Assembly (NCBI GenBank): GCA_030562195.1 | Contig: CM060199.1 | Coordinates: 40,754,338 to 40,818,337, forward strand | From: Nipponacmea schrenckii | Lineage: Eukaryota; Mollusca; Gastropoda; Lottiidae | DNA: 64,000 bases | Direction: 5' to 3' | Shown: positions 55,976-64,000 of the stretch, one piece after another | How the letters are laid out: each line of letters opens with the position of its first letter | Numbering within the stretch: position 1 is the stretch's first letter | Made by a program: the position numbers and the translations under genes | Notes under the pieces: model-generated | What the model saw: the letters and a program-made list of their open reading frames with translations, nothing else | Told to the model about the DNA's origin: nothing | The model's database searches: none

Positions 55976-58860
55976 TCGACTACAATCCCGAATCCTGGTT
56001 TTATATATATTAAGTAAAAGGGAATTTGATTGGCTGATATTTTAAAGAAGTTTGTTTTGAGCCATCTGATTGGAAGAAAGATATTTGTTATGTGTTTTGT
56101 TATAGTGTATTGTTTGCTATAATAGTTTGTTATGATATCTTCAAATTTTTAGTGATTTTCACAAAGAACTGGTTTTAATGTTTGCTGACTAATATTGTAT
56201 AATTCCTATTACAGTGCGCACCTCTTTATATATATATAGTTTATACCTACCGGAATCTCAAGCAATATAATTATTTAAAATGGTAGCACAAATATTGTAT
56301 GATTATTAATATAATACACACCTCTTTATTATAAAGTACAAAAACCTTATACATAGGAATTTAGGATTGCTGGAATTTCCTTGAATGCCGATAGACTATG
56401 ATAATTGCCCGACATTTTAGAACTTGAATCAGACATTGCTGGTTAATACAGTTTAATTAGTTTGAGAGCTAAGAAATTGAAGATAATGTTTTATTTAAGG
56501 CAATATTTCCCTCATTGCTCACTGATATTTGAGATAATATTAACAGGTGTTTATTTTTTAAACAGTTAAGACAAACCAAAAGCTCGGCCGGGAATATTTT
56601 GTTACATTGCTTTGCTTCAGTCCCATTCTAAATGTTTTACCTCAAGTTTTAGCATTTCCCTTACATCTTAATAATTATCATTATATACATTTTTTTACAA
56701 TTTTTACAATGCTTATAAGATTTGTCCCAATAGAATCAATCTAGACCAGGTACTCGTTTTATTTATATGTGATTTTATAAGTGTATAGAACAAACCGAAA
56801 TTTAGCATTTCCTTTTCTTTAAGTATATTCTGCATTTAAACCATGGATATATGTGGACACTCTGCTTACAAGATAATACTATATTATATTTGTATATGTA
56901 ATATATTTACCAGGTATTGTCTATGCAAGAAGAACACTTTGTTTATGCAACCTTATCAGCATTATTCTCCTCATTATTAAAGACTTTACTGAGATTATAT
57001 TGAGCGAGTAATAAGTGATATTTTAAAAGTGATGGTTTCATGATGACAACGTGTTTTTAAAGACGTGTTTTCAAAGATATTCACATTTTAAAATTGTATT
57101 TTCGAAGGTAGCATTTTAAAGTTTTCAAATCTCGTAACATTTTTAAAGTTGTCTTTTTATTAATAATGTGATAGGCATAATACTGTGAATGAATAAAGAA
57201 ACAAACCAAACCATAATTTTGTGTTTTTCTTTTAAATGCTTTGTTGACTACATGTTTATAATTATAAAGATAGGCATGTAGATGACAGTTTATGGTCCAC
57301 TTGAAGGGTAAGCTGATATCATAGGCTTTAATGATTTCCAATCATCTGAATCTGACTGGTGAAGGATGAAGCCTGACACCGAAATCACATTGTTACGATC
57401 ATTTCCAAGCAACAATTTCGGGACTGAAGGCCCCCGATTGTTGGTTGTGTGTAGGGGAAAATCATTTGACCACTCATAGATTTTAACTACTCAGTTTTCC
57501 CCAAAAAACCGACACAGTTTGCGATAAATTATAACAGTGATCTTCCCAGCCCCTCCTTTACAAAAGAGAAATCGTGCATGTAAAATCCAAACCATCAGAT
57601 TGTGTAGTTTCGTAAAGCGAGTTTCAGTGGTTGGATCGGGTGTTTTGTATAGACTCTATCGATAGTTAAGATTATCGAAAGGCACAATGGTACTATCAAG
57701 GGCAACTACCAAACAAGATCCGAAACATCTGTCTCCGTTCCAGTGTCTGATAACAATTCATAGGCATGTAGCCCACAACTGTTGAAATACCCATCAGAAA
57801 TAAAATATGTATCAGAGGAATATAGGCAGATGTTTCAGAAAACTACTAAACCAACAGACCCGACCATTGATTCCGGTTCTACCACTAACTAACGTCTAGT
57901 TAATACATTATCATCTATAACCTATCAAGGACAAGTTCTAAGTCTCGTGATCGTGCGATTTTTTTTATCTTAAGTCTAATCTGTATGCGACCTTCTCGGA
58001 TTCCCTTGTAATTGACACCTGTCCTTTCCCAATCACGTTTTACCCTTCTTTTTAAAATCTATTTCTTCTCGTTTACACCTCCAACATGTTGGTATACCTT
58101 CTTCTCGTGGTTTTACTGACGGATTTCTCCTCAGCTGGGGTCTTCTTTAAAGACTGTGGTAAGTTGTCTCATTCAATCATATTTTATTGACAAGAATCAA
58201 GCGGAATCTACCACAAGATTCGAGAACTTAGTGAAGACGTCTGATACAAAATTTAAAACATGGCATTTTGTAGCATTACAAATATTGAAAATACAGATCA
58301 ACAGATAAAATATGTATCAGAGGAATATGGCCCCAATTTTCAGAAAATACTACAACAGAACCATTGTTTCGTGTGCACAGAACAACAGATATACATATAT
58401 AAATAAATATCACAAAAGAGAAAGAAATAAATGCCCCCTCACACTTCATCATTCATTATAACATACGTCTATCATCACAAACTTTTTGTTCGTTAGTTGT
58501 TTCTAGCCTGTGCTTATCTTAAACGCCACAGATTAAACCCTTGTCAATGCCTCCCGTTGAATAGTAACACTACAGATTTAACCCTGTGTCAGTGCCTCCC
58601 GTTGAATAGTAACACTACAGATTAAACTCTGTGTCAGTGCCTCCCGTTGAATAGTAACACTACAGATTTAACCCTGTGTCAGTGCCTCCCGTTGAATAGT
58701 AACACTACAGATTTAACCCTGTGTCAGTGCCTCCCGTTGAATAGTAACACTACAGATTTAACCCTGTGTCAGTGCCTCCCGTTGAATAGTAACACTACAG
58801 ATTTAACCCTGTGTCAGTGCCTCCCGTTGAATAATAGCACAACAGATTTAACCCTGTGTC
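55433..58860. repeat. Tandem segmental duplication, copy A
   Basis: Nearly identical, in direct orientation, to 58864-62872. It starts within a SINE and ends in a 45-bp minisatellite. It contains the true third exon of the SPMIP11-like gene and a complete NPC2 first exon. The offset between copies is 3431 bases at the start and 3463 at the NPC2 exon, so small indels separate them; the segment 58237-58385 is not alignable with 61698-61800. Confidence 0.95.
55976..58085. other. Intergenic between SPMIP11-like gene and NPC2 exon 1 (copy A)
   Basis: AT-rich, duplicated in copy B. The minus-strand open frames 57081-57341 and its twin 60554-60814 have no recognisable feature. Positions 57340-58085 are less AT-rich and probably hold the NPC2 promoter and 5' UTR. 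The sequence 57690-57890 corresponds to the open frame of copy B at 61080-61355 but is interrupted here by a TAG and a deletion. Confidence 0.45.
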
Positions 58861-61800
58861 ACAGTGGCCTTACTGGACTCTTATTAATCTTAAGGTCCAG
58901 GATTCAATCCTTGCAAAGGTTGAGATAAACTTTCGGAGTTTTCAGTCTGGTTTCCTCACGTCAGTGATGCAGGTCGGAGGGACTGACATAGAAAAAGCGT
59001 CCAGTCGTTCAGATGGGACAATAATCCGAGGCCCTGGGTGCTACAGACTGTGCAATTAGAAAGCCCAAAAAGACTAGGCTAGGCCTAATGACGCTGTCCT
59101 GGCAAAATTTCCCTCATTGTACCCTGCATGGTATTGCCCGCCTTTATTATCCAATAAGGTGCAGAAGGGTAGGACGTAAAACTCCATTCATTTCATTTTT
59201 GTTTGGTGTTGAAACATTATGTAACCTATGTAATAAAGAAGTGTGTATTTATCCAATAATTATCATCTTGTGTTATATATTTGGCTGATAATCAGAATGA
59301 TTACAGTGCATCTTGGATCCATGTTTTTATCATAATATACGGTACTATTTATTTTAGATTTGTTAATGAGATGTCCCTTACCAACCGTGAATTTTCTCTG
59401 TTTTAATCGACTACAATCCTGAATCCTGGTTTTATATATATTAAGTAAAAGGGAATTTGATTGGCTGATATTTTAAAGAAGTTTGTTTTGAGCCATCTGA
59501 TTGGAAGAAAGATATTTGTTATGTGTTTTGTTATAGTGTATTGTTTGCTATAATAGTTTGTTATGATATCTTCAAATTTTTAGTGATTTTCACAAAGAAC
59601 TGGTTTTAATGTTTGCTGACTAATATTGTATAATTCCTATTACAATGCGCACCTCTTTATATATATATATATATAGTTTATACCTACCGGAATCTCAAGC
59701 AATATAATTATTTAAAATGGTAGCACAAATATTGTATGATTACTAATATAATACACACCTCTTTATTATAAAGTACAAAAACCTTATACATAGGAATTTA
59801 GGATTGCTGGAATTTCCTTGAATGCCGATAGACTATGATTATTGCCAGACATTTTAGAACTTGAATCAGACGTTGCTGGTTAATACAGTTTAATTAGTTT
59901 GAGAGCTAAGAAATTGAAGATAATGTTTTATTTAAGGCAATATTTCCCTCATTGCTCACTGATATTTGAGATAATATTAACAGGTGTTTATTTTTTAAAC
60001 AGTTAAGACAAACCAAAAGCTCGGCCGGTAATATTTTGTTACATTGCTTTGCTTCAGTCCCATTCTAAATGTTTTACCTCAAGTTTTAGCATTTCCCTTA
60101 CATCTTAATAATTATCATTATAAACATTTTTTACAATTTTTACAATGCTTATAAGATTTGTCCCAATAGAATCAATCTAGACCAGGTACTCGTTTTATTT
60201 ATATGTGATTTTATAAGTATATAGAACAAACCGAAATTTAGCATTTCCTTTTCTTTAAGTATATTCTGCATTTAAACCATGGATATATGTGGACACTCTG
60301 CGTACAAGATGGTCATTGTGTTCTATTTCTGTGGAATATATTAGATAATACTATATTATATTTGTATATGTAATATATTTACCAGGTATTATAGTTCAGT
60401 CTATGCAAGAAGAACACTTTGTTTATGCAACCTTATCAGCATTATTCTCCTCATTATTAAAGACTTTACTGAGATTATATTGAGCGAGTGATATTTTAAA
60501 GTGATGGTTTCATGATGAAAAACGTGTTTTTAAAGACGCGTTTTCAAAGATATTCACATTTTAAAATTGTATTTTCGAAGGTAGCATTTTAAAGTTTTCA
60601 AATCTCGTAACATTTTTAAAGTTGTCTTTTTATTAATAATGTGATAGGCATAATACTGTGAATGAATAAAGAAACAAACCAAACCATAATTTTGTGTTTT
60701 TCTTTTAAATGCTTTGTTGACTACATGTTTATAATTATAAAGATAGGCATGTAGATGACAGTTTATGGTCCACTTGAAGGGTAAGCTGATATCATGGGCT
60801 TTAATGATTTCCAATCATCTGAATCTGACTGGTGAAGGATGAAGCCTTACACCGAAATCACATTAAGATCATTTCCAAGCGACAATTTCGGGACTGAAGG
60901 CCCCCGATTGTTGGTTGTGTGTAGGGGAAAATCATTTGACCACTCATAGATTTTAACTACTCAGTTTTCCCCAAAAAACCGACACAGTTTGCGATAAATT
61001 ATAACAGTGATCTTCCCACCCACTCCTTGCAAAATCCAAACCATCAGATTGTGTAGTTTCGTAAAGCGAGTTTCAGTGGTTGGATCGGGTGTTTTGTATA
61101 GACCTATCGATAGTTAAGATTATCGAAAGGCACAATGGTACTATCAAGGGCAACTACCAAACAAGATCCGAAACATCTGTCTCCGTTCCAGTGTCTGATA
61201 ACAATTCATACGGATGTAGCCCACAACTGTTGAAATACCCATCAGAAATAAATTTTTTGCAAAAATATGTATCAGAGGAATATAGGCAGATGTTTAAGAA
61301 AACTACTAAACCAACAGACCCGACCATTGATTCCGGTTCTACCACTACTAACTAACGTCTAGTTAATACATTATCATCTATAACCTATCAAGGACAAGTT
61401 CTAAGTCTCGTGATCGTGCGATTTTTTTTATCTTAAGTCTAATCTGTATGCGACCTTCTCGGATTCCCTTGTAATTGACACCTGTCCTTTCCCAATCACG
61501 TTTTACCCTTCTTTTTAAAATCTATTTCTTCTCGTATACACCTCCAACATGTTGGTATACCTTCTTCTCGTGGTTTTACTGACGGATTTCTCCTCAGCTG
61601 GGGTCTTCTTTAAAGACTGTGGTAAGTTGTCTCATTCAATCATATTTTATTGACAAGAATCAAGCGGAATCTACCACAAGATTCGAGAACTTAGTGAAGC
61701 CCGATCCTAATGGATTTACATACAATTATTAAAATCAGATGAACAGACAAAATTTGTAAAGGTATGGATTTAGAAAATAACGAAAATGGTGCAAAGAACA

Positions 61801-63172
61801 AAAGATATACATAGAAAATAAATATCACAAAAGAGAAAGAAATAAATGCCCCCTCACACTTCATCATTCATTATAACATACGTCTATCATCACAAACTTT
61901 TTGTTCGTTAGTTGTTTCTAGCCTGTGCTTATCTTAAACACCACAGATTAAACCCTGTGTCAGTGCCACCCGTTGAATAGTAACACTACAGATTTAACCC
62001 TGTGTCAATGCCTCCCGTTGAATAGTAACACTACAGATTAAACCCTTGTCAGTGCCACCCGCTGAATAGTAACACTACAGATTTAACCCTGTGTCAGTGC
62101 CACCCGCTGAATAGTAACACTACAGATTTAACCCTGTGTCAGTGCCTCCCGTTGAATAGTAACACTACAGATTTAACCCTGTGTCAGTGCCTCCCGTTGA
62201 ATAGTAACACTACAGATTTAACCCTGTGTCCAGTGCCTCCGTTGAATATAACACTACAGATTTAACCCTGTGTCAGTGCCTCCCGTTGAATAGTAACACT
62301 ACAGATTTAACCCTGTGTCAATGCCGCCCGTTAAATAATAACACTACAGATTTAACCCTGTGTCAGTGCCTCCCGTTGAATAGTAGCACAACAGATTTAA
62401 CCCTGTGTCAGTGCCTCCCGTTGAATAATAACACTACAGATTTAACCCTGTGTCAGTGCCTCCCGTTGAATAGTAACACTACAGATTTAACCCTGTGTCA
62501 CGTGCCTCCCAGTTGAATAGTAACACTACAGATTTAACCCTGTGTCAGTGCCTCCCGTTGAATAGTAACACTACAGATTTAACCCTGTGTCAGTGCCTCC
62601 CGTTGAATAGTAACACTACAGATTTAACCCTGTGTCAGTGCCTCCCGTTGAATAATAACACTACAGATTTAACCCTGTGTCAGTGCCTCCCGTTGAATAT
62701 AACACTACAGATTTAACCCTGTGTCAGTGCCTCCCGTTGAATAGTAACACACAGATTTAACCCTGTGTCAGTGCCTCCCGTTGAATAGTAACACTACAGA
62801 TTAACCCTGTGTCAGTGCCTCCGTTGAATAGTAACACTACAGATTTGAACCCTGTGTCAGTGCCTCCCGTTACAGTCCTCTGCTTTAGTGATTTAAGAAA
62901 CAGATAATTAGGCCCTGAAAGAAAAATTTACCGACTCTCCCAGCCTTTGTATTTAGAAAGATAGTGACAAATTTGCGGACTTTTAGAAACTACTGATAAT
63001 ATTAAATAACAATTCACTAATTTACCTCGACATATTAATGTTTAATTTGTAAAATTATTTCCAGGTTCTGTAGATGGTACTATTAGCAATATAGAAGTAT
63101 CGTCATGTGCAAAAGAACCATGTCAATTCCAGAAAAATACCAATATCTCAGTTACTATTGACTTTACCGCAA
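58086..63172 (+). CDS. NPC2: NPC2 (ML-domain lipid transfer protein), 5' part, with upstream first exon
   Basis: First exon 58086-58158 encodes a signal peptide (hydrophobic core VYLLLVVLL, small residues SSAG) and mature start VFFKDC. It is phase 1 with a GTAAGTT donor. The next exon, 63065-63172, reads GSVDGTISNIEVSSCAKEPC then QFQKNTNISVTIDFTA. This matches the NPC2 pattern FKDCGSVDG...C....PC...KG....V.F, including cysteines for the conserved disulfides and an NIS glycosylation sequon. The remaining ML-domain exons are beyond the right edge. Known role: soluble lysosomal or secreted protein that binds cholesterol and hands it to NPC1. A second identical first exon lies at 61549-61621, closer to the second exon, so either can be used. 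Confidence 0.88.
58535..58862. repeat. 45-bp minisatellite in copy A
   Basis: About seven units of CAGTGCCTCCCGTTGAATAG followed by TAACACTACAGATTTAACCC and TGTGT. The array stops at the exact point where copy B begins. The open frame is the repeat. Confidence 0.95.
58864..59203 (+). mobile_element. SINE copy in duplication copy B
   Basis: Nearly identical to 55433-55772 because it was duplicated with the segment. It lacks the first few bases (GCCGCG), which shows that the duplication boundary fell inside the SINE. Confidence 0.9.
59358..59406 (+). pseudogene. SPMIP11: Duplicated last exon of SPMIP11-like gene
   Basis: Acceptor (ATTTTAG), 16 codons (FVNEMSLTNREFSLF and stop) and first downstream bases are identical to 55927-55975. 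No copies of the first two exons accompany it. It could serve as an alternative terminal exon giving the same protein with a different 3' UTR, or be unused. Confidence 0.8.
61080..61355 (+). other. Unidentified open frame in copy B, broken in copy A
   Basis: 91 codons ending TDPTIDSGSTTTN. Mixed, non-repetitive composition with Ser/Thr-rich segments (RSETSVSVPVSDNNSYGC, SEEYRQMFKKTTKPTDP) that looks more like protein than the surrounding DNA. An acceptor-like TTTTGTATAG lies at its 5' end. The homologous sequence in copy A has a TAG after DNNS and lacks about 12 bases near INFLQ. It sits roughly 200 bases upstream of the NPC2 first exon, so it may be 5' UTR, an old coding exon or chance. Not recognised. 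Confidence 0.3.
61549..61621 (+). CDS. NPC2: Second NPC2 first exon (copy B)
   Basis: Identical in its 73 coding bases and its GTAAGTTG donor to 58086-58158: ATG, signal peptide and VFFKDC, phase 1. It is 1443 bp upstream of the ML-domain exon at 63065, so it is the nearer and probably default first exon, with copy A as an alternative. Both would produce the same protein. Confidence 0.85.
61940..62872. repeat. 45-bp minisatellite in copy B
   Basis: About 20 units of the same repeat as 58535-58862, with variants (GCCACCCGCTG, GCCGCCCGTTA) mainly at the left. In the NPC2 first intron. Long open frames over it are artefacts. Confidence 0.96.
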
Positions 63173-63289
63173 GTAAGTACTACTGTAGTATCTTTACAAT
63201 GTCAAAGTACTACGGACCCCGTTTTATACCTTGACATAACAAAAAATCTTTTCTTGTATACATGGAAATTTGTGAAATCTAGCAATTTG

Positions 63290-64000
63290 ATAGTTCGTAA
63301 ATTGCTGACTCCATTCCCAGCCTCTGATAGCTATTTAGACAGATAAGGCTGGAGGAACTTGCTAACTCTATTCCCAGCCTCTAATAGCTATTTGGACAGA
63401 TATGCCTGGGGAAACTTGCTGACTCTATTCCCAGCCTCTAATAGCTATTTGGACAGATATGGCTGGGGAAACTTGCTGACTCTATTCCCAGCCTCTAATG
63501 GCATTTGGACAGATATGGCTGGGGAAACTTGCTGACTCTATTCCCAGCTTCTGATAGCTATTTGGACAGATATGCCTGGGGAAACTTGCTGACTCTATTC
63601 CCAGCTTCTGATAGCTATTTGGACAGATATGCCTGGGGAAACTTGCTGACTCTATTCCCAGCCTCTGATAGCTATTTGGACAGATATGCCTGGGGAAACT
63701 TGCTGACTCTATTCCAAGCTTCTGATAGCTATTTGGACAGATATGCCTGGGGAAACTTGCTGACTCTATTCCCAGCTTCTGATAGCTATTTGGACAGATT
63801 GCCTGGGGAAACTTTCTGACTCTATTCCCAGCTTCTGATAGCTATTTGGACAGATATGCCTGGGGAAACTTGCTGACTCTATTCCAAGCTTCTGATAGCT
63901 ATTTGGACAGATATGCCTGGGGATACTTGCTGACTCTATTCCCAGCCTCTGATAGCTATTTGGACAGATATGCCTGGGGAAACTTGCTGACTCTATTCCC
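63290..64000. repeat. 57-bp minisatellite, running off the right edge
   Basis: About 12 units of CTGACTCTATTCCCAGCTTC, TGATAGCTATTTGGACAGAT and ATGCCTGGGGAAACTTG. It lies in the intron after the NPC2 ML-domain exon. Open frames over it are repeat-derived. Confidence 0.96.

Larger units (their letters stand above)
58864..62872. repeat. Tandem segmental duplication, copy B
   Basis: Second copy of the unit starting at 55433, beginning directly after the copy A minisatellite and ending in a longer array of the same minisatellite. It contains a SINE, an extra SPMIP11-like last exon, an open frame at 61080-61355 and the second NPC2 first exon. It carries an additional segment near 60310-60345 absent from copy A. 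Confidence 0.95.

Noticed and set aside
57081..60814. Twin 86-codon minus-strand frames at 57081 and 60554
   Set aside because: Identical only because the whole segment was duplicated; AT-rich, no conserved motifs.
58647..62716. Repeated LNSNTTDLTLCQCLP frames, resembling a Cys-rich repeat protein
   Set aside because: 45-bp minisatellites within the NPC2 first intron and duplication boundary; unit indels break the frame.
63505..63819. Frame with repeated LTLFPASDSYLDRYAWGN
   Set aside because: 57-bp minisatellite; the frame is broken in neighbouring units.

Overview
This is a stretch of an AT-rich, intron-rich metazoan nuclear genome. The gene set (a KIF28-type kinesin-3, CCT5, an SPMIP11/TEX49-like axonemal protein, NPC2, and a NAP1/SINTBAD-type TBK1 adaptor), the many tRNA-derived SINE fragments and the very heavy minisatellite load suggest a marine lophotrochozoan, most likely a mollusc. 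The species assignment is inference. There is no prokaryotic or viral gene content. Nearly all long open frames between genes are artefacts of tandem repeats with units divisible by three.

Layout. 1-12.8 kb is gene-poor: it holds one likely membrane-protein exon on the minus strand (AGPAT-like N-terminus, 1703-1951), SINE pieces and a possible upstream exon. 12.9-14.9 kb (+): a two-coding-exon TBK1-binding adaptor of 575 aa. 15-21 kb: intergenic DNA between two convergent genes, with two minisatellites and a 257-bp foldback element. 21.15-45.34 kb (-): a complete KIF28-like kinesin that I could assemble exon by exon, with 24 coding exons (1007 aa) plus a possible 18-nt microexon. Its first intron is a 10.3-kb U12-type AT-AC intron, its second intron is mostly a 45-bp array that copies its own 3' splice site, and its C-terminus is a CAAX box. 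47.37-53.10 kb (-): complete CCT5, 10 exons, 539 aa. 53.56-55.98 kb (+): complete SPMIP11/TEX49-like gene, 3 exons, 144 aa, divergent from CCT5. 55.43-62.87 kb: a recent tandem duplication of about 3.4-4 kb that copies the last exon of SPMIP11 and the first exon of NPC2. 58.09-63.17 kb and beyond (+): NPC2, with two identical candidate first exons and one ML-domain exon; the rest of the gene lies off the right edge.

Tandem arrays (about 18, units from about 18 to 100 bp) occupy roughly a sixth of the window and sit mainly inside introns. The genes are unrelated in pathway (innate signalling adaptor, microtubule motor, chaperonin, axonemal protein, lysosomal sterol transfer). The unusual biology here is gene structure: the minor-spliceosome intron, the self-copied splice acceptors, the prenylation motif on a kinesin, and the exon-copying duplication.
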